In this document: one piece after another, positions 34,492 through 48,436 of the stretch | How the letters are laid out: each line of letters opens with the position of its first letter | Position numbering within the stretch: position 1 is the stretch's first letter | Assembly (NCBI RefSeq): GCF_036884655.1 | Contig: NC_088342.1 | Location: 13,843,501 to 13,907,500 of the forward strand | DNA length: 64,000 nt | Reading direction: 5' to 3' | Source: Musa acuminata AAA Group | Lineage: Eukaryota; Streptophyta; Magnoliopsida; Zingiberales; Musaceae | Translations under genes and position numbers: made by a program | Notes under the pieces: generated by a model | Databases searched by the model: none | What the model saw: only the letters and a program-made list of their open reading frames with translations | What the model was told of the DNA's origin: nothing

Positions 34492-35399
34492 TTATATAAT
34501 TTTGAAATAAATTAAAGGAGTTTTGATTACCTCATCATCGAAAGCCGTTAAGGCGTAGTTTACCTCCTTGCCTTTGTTGATTTTCTCCTCGTCTTCGAAG
34601 GAGCTCGATCCATCCCAAAGTGCTTCCTTCTTCTTACGTTTATAGCAAGTAATTACGTTCTTTTTGTTCTTTAATTTTTGTTTCATGAACTTTTTAAATT
34701 TCTTAGTGAGGAGTTCAAGTTCACCGTCACTTGAGATTATGCTCGAGTGGTCTTCAATTGTTTTAATTCTAAAATCCTTCTTGTTCTTTGAAAGGTGGTT
34801 CTCATGTTCGTCAAGTGCCACATTAGTCATTTCATATGTCATTAAAGACCCAATTAGTTCTACGATAAAAAAAGTATTCAAATTTTTTGATTCTTGAATA
34901 GCCATTACTTTCGAATTCCAATTTTTAGAAAGTGATCATAAAACTTTACTAACAAGTTCAAAATTTGAAAACAATTTACCAAGAGCTTTTAAACCATTGA
35001 CGATATCCGTAAAATGGGTGTATATGTCTCCAATGGTTTAGCTTGGTTTCATATGAAAAAGTTCAAAATCATGCATCAAAAGATTTATTCTAGACTCTTT
35101 TACTTTATTAGTGCCTTCGTGTGCGATTTCGAGAGTGTGTCATATGTCAAAAGTCGTTTCACACAGAAATTTGATTAAACTCAGTTTTATCCAAAGCACA
35201 AAATAGAGCGTTCATAGCTCTAGCATTTAAGGAAAAAGTCTTCTCCAAATCATTCCAATGGTTCATTAGAAGCGAAGACATTCGAAAACCAAATTCGACT
35301 ATATGCCATAAATTCAAATCCAATAAAAGCATGAAAACTCTCATTGAATAAGGGAGGACGAATGAGAGATTGACCATCTTGAAAGCCGAAAAGAGTCAT
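34492..35399 (-). pseudogene. G1 gag (UBN2-type) remnant, zinc knuckle missing
   Basis: From the ATG at 35399 the text follows a Copia-type gag: RVFMLLLDLNLWHIVEF, NHWNDLEKTFSLNARAMNAL, then after broken sequence IGSLMTYEM, an Asp/Ser-rich region and NYALTAFDDE. Compared with G3 a 33-bp piece (WKTR region) is deleted near 35345, flanked by AATG. Where a CCHC knuckle is expected the text reads ITCYKRKKKEALWD, so only the first Cys of the knuckle is left. Stops and a frameshift lie between 34905 and 35159. It probably once formed virus-like particles with a helper. That is inferred from the family. Confidence 0.8.
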
Positions 35400-35431
35400 T
35401 TCTCTTTGGGAGTTAAACCAAATGAGAAAAA

Positions 35432-35447
35432 CGAGGCTCTGATACTA
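35432..35447 (-). other. PBS of G1
   Basis: The minus strand reads TAGTATCAGAGCCTCG. The G3 copy reads TGGTATCAAAGCCTC. The family consensus is therefore an initiator tRNA-Met PBS. Confidence 0.85.
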
Positions 35448-35449
35448 AC

Positions 35450-37011
35450 TATTAGGAACGAGTTGACACTAAGAGGGGGGGGTGAATTAGTGCAGTAGTA
35501 AAATTACGTCTTCAATTCCTTAAATTTCGATTAAACTGATTCCGATGAAAATTGTTTCATAAAGATCTTAACTTGAAACATGTTCATAAGTGTATTAAAA
35601 ATAGTAAGCAATTAAAAAGGTTTGTAGTAAGGTAAATTGCATAAAAAAAATGCAAATCGAGTTTTATAGTGGTTCGATCATCGTTACCTACATCCACTCT
35701 GTCGATTGCTCTTCCGTCGAGGCCACTGGCATCCACTATCGATCTTCCTTTAATAGGTGAAGATCAACCTCTTTCTTACACCCCTCTTTTCCTTTTCACA
35801 GGTTTAGGAGACAACCTTTGCAAGCACTCACTCCTCTCTAAACAGAATTCTAAACTTAGAATTTAGATGAGGGGATTTATCTAATGATTGCAACAACATT
35901 TTCTCACTTTTAAACTCTCTGTGCTTGTGTAGGTTAACCAGGGATGAGAGGGGTATTTATAGGCCTCAAGTTGATTTAAACTTAGAGCCTAAAAATATCT
36001 CATCCCGGGTTTTCTAGGTGCGGGCGGTACCACCGCATGTGTTGAGCGGTACCACCGCTAGTGTCGGTCTGACACTGACACTATACTAGGCGGTAACACC
36101 GCCTAGTACCCTGCCACTGAGTGGTACCATCGCCTGACACCTTGCCAAGGGCGGTACCACCGTCTGACACAGTCTCGGAGACTGTGCCACGATGGTATCA
36201 CTTCTTGGGTCACTGTTTGGGCTTTTCATTGAGCCCAACACAGTCCTTACACTGGCTCAATTGGCCCATAATTGGGTTGGCCCAATTTCAATCCCAATTA
36301 TATGCTAACTACGAAATCTAAGACAAATAAGTCCCTAGGTCTTGGTTTCTTCCGACGAACTTCCGACAAACTTTTGATGATCTCTCAGCAATGTTCCAAT
36401 GGATCCTAGCAAGCTCCTGGACTTCACGATGATCTTCTTGGTGAGTTTTGACGAGCTTCTCTGACAAGCTCTAGGACTTTTTGGTTAATTCCGACAGAAC
36501 TTCCGACTAACGTCCGGACTTTCGACAAACTCTTGAACTCCCAACGAAATCATGTTCTTGACTCTAGGACTTCATTTTACTTTATGCCTTGCTATCATAG
36601 TTAATCCTACACACATAAGACACACTTCGATCTAGATAATTATTACTAAGCTTGAATTATGTTGTCCGGCATGTCATTGGTCCATCGATGCTTTGTCCGA
36701 TTCTTCTGCGCATCGTCCTCTCTTGTGGCCTATTGCCTAATCGGCTAGTTGACTCTGTAACTCTAATATCCTTGATGCAATATTCACTCTTCTAGGCCCG
36801 ATGCCCGAAACTATGGCCCAAAGCCTTCTGTCGATACGTCGACCAATCCTTCGGCTTGACGTTCAATCTTCTGACATGTTCCACTGGCCCAATATGATTC
36901 TTCCTGCTTTAATTGTCTCATCCTGATCGAAGCTTCTTGTGTCACTCAAAATGCAGATTAAATCATAAATACTCATCGATTTATTTCGTCATCAAAATCT
37001 GAGATTCAATA
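35450..37011 (-). repeat. G1 5' LTR
   Basis: The plus strand begins TATTAGGAACGAG (mutated TG), has an 8-G run at 35475-35482 and ends GATTCAATA, followed by the duplication GTAAA. It is shorter than the left LTR because its palindromic array has fewer modules. Confidence 0.9.
35954..35961 (-). promoter_or_regulatory. TATA box in G1 5' LTR
   Basis: The minus strand reads TATAAATA in the central LTR, conserved at 58973-58980 in G3. Probable core promoter. Confidence 0.55.
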
Positions 37012-38401
37012 GTAAACACATACCCTAAATATTTCCAGTCATAGGTTACTCGAGAGGGATATTGAGATAATTGGAGAGATCGGTATACTATATAGTCATC
37101 CACATAATTGAGATAATTGGTCTCATAGATACTTGTGTAGAGATACTAGAGATATAATACATATGTTCATTGGAGAATGAGTTTACTAAATAATTTGCTC
37201 ACGAAATGTTGGATGGTTAATGATACCTCATTATCAAATAATAGTTCCATAGTCCCAGTTATATGTTTGGTCCTTAGACTTGAGACACTAAGTATGTTTT
37301 ATACGAGTACTTCACTCTTTAATACAAGACTTATAGGTTTGGAAGTTCCAGATCTAGCATAGTCGATAATTAGGAGTAGTAGCTAATCTTACGAGAGTAA
37401 CTGAGCATCAATAAAGAATCATATGCTCTCTTTGTTATGAGAGAAATATCTCATATATTATCACTCAAGAAAATCCCTGGCTATGGTCATTCAGATTGAG
37501 AGAGGAGTTCTCCGAAAAATTTCGATTAGAGCGAGACTCTAGTAGATTTCGTATGGGCTTGATAGCACCATGCCCAATATATGATCTTTAGGATATTAGA
37601 TAAATGAAGGATTATAGATATATGGTAACTAAGAATAGATAGGTCCAATAGATTAGATCATCATGTACCATTTAGGGATTATGACATAGTAGCCTAGTAC
37701 GTCTATAATCAATGAGTTGAGTAAATTATTATGGGATGCTAATTCACTAAATCAGAAGGAATTCTGATAGGTACAACTCATAGCTAGCTTAGTATTAAGC
37801 CTAGAGGATCACACACATATGATGGATAATACGACGAATAGAGGATTGAATATGTGATATTCAATAAGCCTTGTTTTATTAGATCTATTGTGTGAAACCT
37901 AATAAGAGCTCAAAGTGAATATTTGATAGAGATCCAATTTCTATTAAATTAGGGATAATTGGATAAAGATCCAGTGTCCAATATGCTAAGATAATTGGAT
38001 AGAGATTTAATACCTAATAAGGTAGGATCTATTAGGATTAGCAGCAAGAACCCTAAAAAAATAGGAGTTCGGGCTACATGAGTTATAGGTTGAGCCTAAT
38101 AGTCGCTACCCTCTATCCTTCTCTCCTTGCTTCTTCCTCAGCCAATTGCCCCCTCTCTAGTGCAAGAGGGTAGTAAGAAGGACTACCCCTACTACATTGT
38201 GGTAATGCATGAAGGCGAGGAAAGAATGTGTCACAAGAGGAGGTGTGTCGCAACTTTATCTACTATGTGGATCACCACTAGAGAGGACAATATGAGATCT
38301 CATTCATCTATAGACTAGAATCTACAAATCAGGGATACACAATTTTTTTTATGTGAGAATGTCTCACGTCTTACGTAGTTTTCAATTTCATAGGATTTTC
38401 G

Positions 38402-40002
38402 TGCTAGTCATAGGTGCCCAACAAGCCAATCACGTGAGTGATGACACATGTGACTTGATACAGAATCTTTTTGCTTATTATATTTTGGCATATATCACTT
38501 TATAACTATTGTATATATGCATATATATATTGTGATGTCCTTGGATTTATGCAATGAGAATCAGATCGTGATGAGATCACGATAATGAGATCGATTCACC
38601 TTTATACACAGATCCTAAATAATCTCAGTCATAGGTTACTCGAGAGGGACATCGTGATAACCGGACAGATTGGTGTGCTGTATACCCATCCATATGATGG
38701 ATGTAGTGGGTCTTATAACTGCTCGTGTAGGGATACTAGGGATACAGTACAGGTGCTCATTAGAGAATGAGTTCACTGATTGATCCACTTACGGAATGCT
38801 GGATGGTTGATGATGCCTTATTGTCAGACAGCGATTCCGTAGTTCTAGTGGTATATCTGGTCATTCGACTTGAGACACCAAGGATCTCCTGTATGAGTGC
38901 TCCACTCTTTGATACCAGACTTATAGGTTTGACTGTCCTAGATCTAGTGCAGCTGGTCATTGGGAGTGGTAGTCGACCTTACGAGGGCTATTGAGTGTCG
39001 ATAGAGGATCATCCACTTTAGGCGTCATGAGAGGAATATTCCATGTGTTCTTGCTCAGAAAAATCCCTGGCCAGGGTCATTCAGGTTGAGAGAGAAAGGG
39101 TTCTCTAGGAGAATCAATTAGAGCGAGACTCGAGTAGAAACCGTATGGGTCTGACAATACCATGCTTGATATATGGTCTTTGGGATATTAGATGGATGAG
39201 GGACTATAGGTACACGGTAACTAAGGACGGACAGGTCCAATGGATTGGATTCCCCTGTATCATCTAGGGATTACGACGTAGTGGCCTAGTACGCTCGTAG
39301 TCGATGAGTCGAGTGAATTATTACAGAGATAATAATTCATTGAGTTAGAAGGAGTTCTGACAGGTATGACTCACGGCCAGCTCGATATTGGGCCTAGAGG
39401 GTCACACACATATGGTAGGCATTACGATAAGTAGAGGTTCAGATATGAGATATCCGACGGAGCCCTTGTCTTATTGGATATCCAATAAGCCCCTGAATTA
39501 TTGGATCCCATGGACGAGATCCAATAAGAGTCCTTGAGAGATTATTGGATAGAGATCCACTAATCTAAAAGGCTTGGGTTATTGGATGCAGATCCAATAC
39601 CCACTAAGGGAGGATCCATTAGAGTTTGACAGGGGATCTCTATAAATATGAGGGATTCAAAGCCTCATAGGCTAGAGCCTTTGGTTGCCTCTCTTATTCT
39701 CCTCCCCCTCTCCACCTCAGAGTAGGCCTGGAGTTTTGAGGAGCGTCGTCGCAGCCCTGCTGCGTGGATTACCGCTAGAGAGGCGGACGCTTGATCTCCT
39801 TCACCCTCTCCTAAGGATCTGTAAGGAAACAGGGATATACGATCTCCCTTAGTAACATAATCTATTCTATACGCAGTTGTTCAGTTTCGCGGATTTTACG
39901 CACCAATCTTCACACGGCGACGAACATCTCTTTGGGAATCAGGGATTTTATTTTCTTGTTCTTCCGCTGCGTATGTGATGTCGCCCCCAAGATTTCCCAA
40001 CA
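38402..40002 (+). repeat. 5' LTR of D
   Basis: It begins TGCTAGTCATAGGTGCCC and ends GATTTCCCAACA. The (AT)n tract is short here (about 38516-38530). TATA box at 39641-39648. Confidence 0.93.
39641..39648 (+). promoter_or_regulatory. TATA box in D 5' LTR
   Basis: TATAAATA follows AGGGGATCTC. The same box is at 46887-46894 in the 3' LTR and near 62873 in the rearranged copy. Likely core promoter of the element. Confidence 0.65.
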
Positions 40003-40003
40003 G

Positions 40004-40020
40004 TGGTATCAGAGCCAGAT
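40004..40020 (+). other. PBS of D
   Basis: TGGTATCAGAGCCAGAT one base after the LTR, complementary to initiator tRNA-Met. Confidence 0.92.
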
Positions 40021-41891
40021 TGTTCATGCGAATGATTGGTTTTGAACTGCGTGTGTTGTGTTTAGGAAGAATTTTGACGTCAAAATCGTTGACGCAAAAA
40101 CAAGGAAGGGCAGCGACAGTTGCTGCCCTCGATCTACGTGCATACAACGCAGCCGAAGGCAGGCAGTACAGGGGTTGCGCATACAGCTGTCGGTCGGTGG
40201 CCTGCTTGCAGCCGGTGGGGCTGGCAACCCGCGGGTGCCCCACCCGCGGTCGTTGCCGCACGGCGCCGACAGGTAGGGCTACAGGCAAGGTGGCCACTTG
40301 CGTGCGGGCACTGTGCCCGCACGCAAGGGCGACGCCTGCAAGTGCTGGACCCGCGGGCAGAAGCACCGCGGGGCGAGGCGCCTGCGGCTGCAGCGCCCGC
40401 GGGCTGAGGCGCCACAGGGAAATGGCGCTTGCGACCGCTGCTCCTGCGGGCAAACCCCCCCGCAGGGGTGGCCGCCCGGCGGGGCACTACACCCGCAGGC
40501 ACAGCGCTCGTGGGGGCAACGCCACCCGTAAGGGCGCCAACCCACGGTGGCGCCCATGCTCCGCCGCATAGGCCACCGCCAGTAGGGTGGCGGCGGCAGC
40601 AACAGCAAAGGGGAGTAGGGCATTAGCGTTTTCTAGAAAAAAAAGATAATTTTGCCCCTCGGAATTTGAGAAATTTCAATTTCTCTTGTTTGAATTACGA
40701 AAATACCCTTATGAATTCCAAAATTCCCTTTATGTCCTTGATTTCATAAAATACTAATTAATTAAAAGGTTTAGTTGATTATTATTTTTATCATTATCTA
40801 GTAGTCCTACATGATGATGATTAATTATACATGTAATGTATGATGTATGTATGGATGATCATGGACCGTGTGATGTGTATACTTGTGATTATTATTATTG
40901 GGGTCTGCGAGCCTCCATTATATTTCTCGTTTATTGTCGAGCCTGCGTGCATATGATTAAGTTGTAATCACATGAGGAGACGCAGCGGGAGCGTGGATGC
41001 GATAGCGAGACCCACGAGACTGACGATCGCGGTGCATGAAGATGCATCGAGATGTTGACAGAACCGACGAGGACGAGATGGACGATCATAGGGTATGGAG
41101 ATGCACTGTTGCACATATAGATCTTGATGTGAGTGATTAGGTCTACTGGCTCGGGCCTAATCACATTAGGTTGTTGTCCATGATCATCTGGTGTGATTGC
41201 TTATACACATACTAGATATGTATATATATTTGCATGCGATGTAGATATATATTAAATATGTATATGTGTGACATGTCATATTAGGAGACCAAATCAAGAA
41301 ACATCTCTCTCGATAATATTAAGTCGGTAAACGTGAGGCAATTAGATTGACCCACGTGGCCTTCATCGTTATAAGTAGGAACCGATTCTCGGTGTAGGTT
41401 GAGTTGGTCGAGTCCCTCGAGACTCACCTATATCGTGATTCGCTATCTTGCTTATGACATAGAGATGTCACCGGTGACCTGAGGACATGGTATGCTTGGT
41501 CGAGTCCCTCGAGGGTATATCATTAAATCAGACTTATCTTGTAACAAAGGTGTTGCCTTAACCGAGCATCATGGTTGATCGAGTCCCTCAAGGCCATGGT
41601 GATTCGGAGGCCGAACAGGACGGGAATCACAAGGAGTTGTGATCGGCAAGAGTTGCCTACATTTTATGCTTAGTGTGATTGGTCGAGTCCCTCGAGGTTA
41701 CACTAAGACGCTGATTGGATCCTGATCCCCACTAGAAGTCTGCCAGAGACTTCCGTTTCACATGTTGAGGGTGTCGCGTGACTCGTTAGTAAAATAGTGG
41801 GAGCATATTAAGATAGAAGTCAATATCTTGATAGTTTATTTTTTGTAAAATCTGCATGTTATTCATTTCTGCTGCATCTTTATTTTTAGAA
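40021..41891 (+). other. D leader: GC-rich block and hairpin repeats
   Basis: The leader before gag is nearly 1.9 kb. From about 40110 to 40620 it is strikingly GC-rich, with repeated GCGGGC/GCCCGC and GGCGCC text, giving Ala/Arg-rich open frames in all six frames that I regard as artefacts. From 41400 to 41700 the motif GGTCGAGTCCCTCGAGG occurs four times (41406, 41499, 41577 with one change, 41681). Its arms CGAG and CTCG can pair. The GC-rich block recurs in reduced form at 63350-63490. Function unknown; RNA structure or packaging is one idea. Confidence 0.7.
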
Positions 41892-44800
41892 ATGTCGCTT
41901 TCAAATCCCTTACGTGGCATACTTGATGTCCACTACCTCACTGGTCTAAATTATACGGATTGGCTTCGTAACTTGAGAATTGTTCTCACGGCAGAGAAAA
42001 TCATGTACGTCCTTGATATAGTAATGCCTACGCCCGAAGAAGGGGCAAGCGAGGATGAGATCGCTCGCTATGTGAAGTACATTGGTAACTCCACTCTTGC
42101 TCAGTGTTATATATTGGGCTCTATGACTCCTGAGTTTCAGAGACAACACGAAAAGATGGATGCCAGATCCATTCTCCTACATGTACACAAATTGTTTGAG
42201 GAATAGGGAAGGACTCAGTAATATGAGATATCCAAGAGCCTCTTCTGCGCTAGGATGACTGAGGGGACACCGGTTCAATACCATGTTCTAAAGATGATTG
42301 AGTGGATAGAAAAACTCACAGGTCTAGGAATGGTCATAGAGGATAACTTGTGTGTGGACATTGTGCTTCAGTCCCTACCAGATTCTTTTTCACAGTTCAT
42401 AATGAATTTTAATATGAATAAGCTTGAGGTTACTCTCCCAGAGCTCCTCAATATGTTGAGGGAGGTAGAGAGTACTATTAAGAAAGAGAAGCCAGTTCTC
42501 TATACTGGTGAGACCAGAAAGAAAAGGAAAGCAGAAAGGTCTCTTAAGAAGGGAAAGGGCAAGGGCAGACCAGGTAAAGCAAAGGTTGCTAAGAAAGACC
42601 CAGCAAAGGATAAAGGCCAGTGCTTCCACTATGGCAAAGATGGGCATTGGAAGAGGAACTGCAAAGAGTACCTTGCAGAGAGGGCGAAATAGAAGCTTGG
42701 AGAAGCTTCAGGTACATTCATGATCAATCTCCAATTGTCAGATTTTTGTGATAGTGCATTGTTATTGGATACCAGTATTGCTTATCACATCTACAATTTA
42801 TTGTAAATTCTAGCAAAGCCGAGGGGAGATTGGCGAGAGGAATATTGCATAAAGGTTTGTTTATGCTAGACATTACTCCACATATCATGAATGTAAATGT
42901 GTCTAAGAGGAAATGAGATGAGGTTAACAGTGCATACCTATGGCATTATAGGCTAGGTCACATCCATGAGGGAAGGATTCAAAAGTTACTAAATGATGGA
43001 TATCTAGATCCATTCGACTATGTGTCATATGCAACTTACGAGCCTTGCCTTCGTGGAAAACTGACCAACTCTTCATTTAGTGGAACTAGAGAGAGAGCCA
43101 CTGAGCTGTTGGAACTCATACATAGTGATGTATGTGGACCCATGTCAACTCATGCCATTGGTGGTTACTCCTACTTCATTACCTTTATTGATGATTTCTC
43201 AAGGTTTGGATATATGTACTTAATGAAGTACAAGTCCAAGGCTTTTGAGAAATTCAAAGAGTATAAGAATGAGGTGGAGAACCAAACTGGAAAGAGTATC
43301 AAAACTCTTCGATCAGATCGAGGAGGTGAGTACTTAAGTACAAAGTTTACTTAGTTCCTTAAGGACCATGAGATATTATCCTAATGAACACCTCCTTATA
43401 CACCTCAACTTAATGGTGTCTTTGGAAGGAGGAATCGTATGCTATTAGATATGGTACGATCCATGATGAGTTTCGCTGACCTACCCATCTTATTCTAGGG
43501 ATATGCCCTAGAGACCACAGCTTACCTTCTGAATAGAGTTCCAACTAAGTCGGTAGTGTCTACACCATATGAGATATGGAAAGGGAAGAAGCCTGATCTT
43601 AAGGTTGTTAAGATTTGGGGCTGCCCTGCCCACGTTAAAAGACACAACCCCGATAAGTTAAAATCGAGGATAGAGCGATGCAAATTTGTGGGATACCCCA
43701 AGGAAACTTGTGGGTATTATTTCTATCATCTCGAGGACCAAAAGATCTTTATAGCTAAGAGAGCAGTGTTCCTTGAGAAGAACACATTCTTGGTGGAGAT
43801 AGTGGGAGCATGATAGAGTTGAGCGAGGTTAGAGAACCAAGCTCAAGCACCACTCTACATCCCGAGTCTGTTCAGGTACCTAATACACAAGTTTCAACTT
43901 TACGTAGGTCTGATAGAGTATCCCATCTTCCTGAGAGATATGTGGGACATATTAGAGGAGAGATGTTGAGGATATTGATCCTCAGACCTACGAGGAGGCT
44001 ATTATGAGTATTGACTCCGGAAAGTGGCAAGAAGTCATGAATTCTGAGATGGATTCTATGTACTCCAACAAGGTTTGGAACCTAGTTGATACGCCCGAAG
44101 GTATTGTACCCATCGGTTGCAAGTGGATCTTTAAGAAAAAGATCAGAGTAGATGGAAAGGTAGAGACCTATAAAGCAAGGCTAGTGGCTAAGGGGTATCG
44201 TCAAAGGCAAGGTATTGACTATGACGAAACCTTCTCACCCATAGCAATGCTAAATTTCATCAGAATTCTATTGGCTATTGTAGCACACTATGATTATGAG
44301 ATCTAGCAGATGGATGTAAAAATCGCATTTCTTAATGGGAACCTCGAGGAGGAGGTGTATATGATGTAACTTGAGGGATTCGTGTCCAAGAACTGCCTAG
44401 ATAAGGTGTGTAGGTTTCTTAGATCCATTTATGGACTGAAGCAAGCTTCTCGAAGTTGGAACATAAGATTTGATGAGGCAATCAGATCTTATGACTTCGT
44501 TAAAAACGAAGATGAGCCTTGTGTGTACAGGAAGGTAAGTGGGAGCGTCATCACCTTTTTAGTGTTATATGTGGATGACATCCTGATCATTGGGAATGAC
44601 GTAGGAATGCTATCCATAGTAAAGGCTTGGTTATCTAGACACTTCTCCATGAAGGACTTAGGGGAAGCATCCTATATCTTGGGGATTCGAATCTATAGAG
44701 ATAGATCCAAAAGGATGCTTGGCTTGTTCCAGTCTAGGTATATAGAAACCATTGTCAAAAGGTTTGGTATGGAAAATTCCAAGAGAGGTCTCATACCGAT

Positions 44801-45539
44801 GAGACATGGGATATCGCTTTCTACGAGTATGTCCCCAACGACTCCAGAAGAAAGGACGAACATGGATATGATACCTTAGGCCTTAGCAATAGGGTCTATC
44901 ATGTATGTCATGCTATGTACTAGGCTTGATATAGCGCATGCTCTGAGTGTCATGAGCAAGTATCAGGCGGATCCAAGCTTGGAGCATTGGAAAGCAGTAA
45001 AGTGTATCCTTATGTACTTGAGAATGACTAAGGATCTTTTACTAGTATATGGAGGTAATAGCCTTAAGGTTGAAGGCTACATAGAATCAAGTTTTCAGTC
45101 TGATGTCGATGATAGCAAGTCGAATTCAGGGTATGTGTACACCTTGAATGGAGGAGTAGTGTGCTGGAAGAGTTCCAAGCAAGATACTACTGCTGACTCG
45201 ACCACAGAGGCGGAGTACATTGCTGCATCAGATGCAGCAAAGGAGGGAGTCTGGGTGAAGAAGTTCATCATAGATTTGGGAGTCATGCTGGGTAGCAAGG
45301 AGCTGATCTCCTTATATTGCGACAACAAGGGGCGATTACTCAAATAAAAGAACCCGGGTCTCATCAGAAGTGTTATGAGGAGGTTCTAGCTTATCAAAGA
45401 GATCGTAACCTGAGGAGATGTAGTACTGAAAAATGTTCCATCCGTAGATAACATTGCAGATCCGCTAACAAAGCCATTGTCTCACATTGTCTTTGAGTGT
45501 CACAGGGGTCTGATGGCGATCAGACACATAGGTGATTGA
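41892..45539 (+). pseudogene. D gag-pol remnant (stops, lost catalytic residues)
   Basis: Gag starts at 41892 (MSLSNPLRGIL) and the last stop is 45537-45539 (RHIGD). The gag knuckle reads [14 protein letters not shown], its second Cys changed to Tyr (about 42617-42658). After protease D-T-S (about 42760) a block seems deleted. Integrase keeps Asp in HSDVCGP and SDRGGEY, but the expected Glu is Gly (GVFGRRNR, near 43420-43440). RT keeps LYVDDILI (about 44567-44590), RNase H keeps TTEAEYIAASDA, and the end is DPLTKPL. Stops fall at 42204-42206 and in the 42.2, 43.35, 43.38, 43.5, 44.3, 44.37, 44.88 and 45.35 kb areas. Most look like CAG/CAA or TGG codons turned into stops. Confidence 0.9.
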
Positions 45540-45559
45540 CTTTAGGTCAAGTGGGAGAT

Positions 45560-47248
<1,689 letters not shown>

Positions 47249-47989
47249 TTTCGCTCCTAATTATCGTACATGATTTTGTCAGGATCAAGGTCACCACTAA
47301 GAGGGGGGGTGAATTAGTACAGCTGTAAAAACTACGTTGGTTTGAAAAACTTCATACAATAAAAATCGTTTCCAACGAAAAATTGATTTCGGAACTTAAC
47401 TTGAAAGCATACGTAATGAATTAAACGCAATAAGCACTTAAGGATGTTTGCAGTAAGGTAATAGAAAGAATAAACTGCAAACTAGAGAACACGATAATTT
47501 TATAGTGGTTCGATTGACGTGACCTACATCCACTCCGCTGATTCCTCTTCCGTCGAGGCCACCGACATCCACTAACGATCTTCCTTTAATAGGCGAAGAT
47601 TAAACTCCTTCTTACACCCCTCTTCTCATTTTATCGGGTTTAGGAGACAACCCTTACAAGCACACACACTCCTTTTATAGAATTCTAAACTTAGAGTGGA
47701 GGAGGGAATTTCTAAAGAGATTGTAGTAGCGTTTTCTCACTTTTGAATGCTCTGTGCTTGTGTCTTTTAACCAGGGATGAGAGGGGTATTTATAGGCTTC
47801 AAGTTGATTCAAACTTGGAGCCTAAAACTTTCCCATCCCGGGTTTCCCGGGCACAGGCGGTACCATCGCCTGCGTTGGGTGGTACCACCGCCTAGTGTCA
47901 TTCTAACACTGACACTGTGCTGGGTGGTACCACTGCCCAACATGGCAGTACCACTGCTTGGGGTGCTGTGCTAGACGGTACCACCGCTT

Positions 47990-48436
47990 TGTCACGAACT
48001 TAGCTGGTTTTGCCTAAGTCGTGCGGCACCCTTGCGTGTCCATCCGCAAAGGTAAGCCTCCCCGAAGCCTCCCATGGTCCCTTAGGTCCCACAAAAGAGA
48101 GAACAGGACAGAGAAAAGGCCTCACTCGGGATCCACAAGCAAAGATCTCCGAAAAACACTTTATAGACAATGCAAATTACAAACAGACTTTACAAGCTCT
48201 GAACAGTTGCACAACAAAGGGTAAAATGGTCAATTATAGACCGAGAATCACTCACACGTGTTCACATGACACAACCTTTATTTACAAGCCTAAAACGGCC
48301 ACCAACCTAACTAAAATGGGACTATTAAGCCTTCGACCGTCCCTCTACATGCTGTACAAAACATGAACACACCCAAAAGACACGGACATACATAAGCATT
48401 ACATCAAACATCCTGTTTAGAAGTTTGTCCGTGACA
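47990..48436 (-). repeat. LARD2 3' LTR
   Basis: It begins TGTCACGAACTTAGCTGG and ends GTTTGTCCGTGACA, and is about 85-90% like LARD1 by eye. Confidence 0.92.

Larger units (their letters stand above)
30892..37011 (-). mobile_element. G1: gag-only LTR retrotransposon (TR-GAG type)
   Basis: The element has long LTRs (30892-32519 and 35450-37011), PBS 35432-35447 (TAGTATCAGAGCCTCG, one mismatch), a purine tract next to the left LTR (AAAAAGGGGGAGAT on the minus strand) and exact duplication GTAAA (30887-30891 and 37012-37016). The 2.9-kb internal part encodes only a decayed gag. No protease, RT or integrase motif is seen. It would depend on proteins of an autonomous relative. It sits in the D solo LTR. 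Confidence 0.92.

Noticed and set aside
34664..34897. Plus-strand open frame MFFNFCFMNF... in G1 (and its counterpart at 57505-57726)
   Set aside because: Both are antisense shadows of the gag remnant on the minus strand.
39896..40626. Overlapping Ala/Arg/Pro-rich open frames of 65-198 codons on both strands
   Set aside because: They come from GC-rich repetitive leader DNA of Copia D with few stops by composition. No domain, and the homologous region at 63.4 kb does not keep any of the frames.
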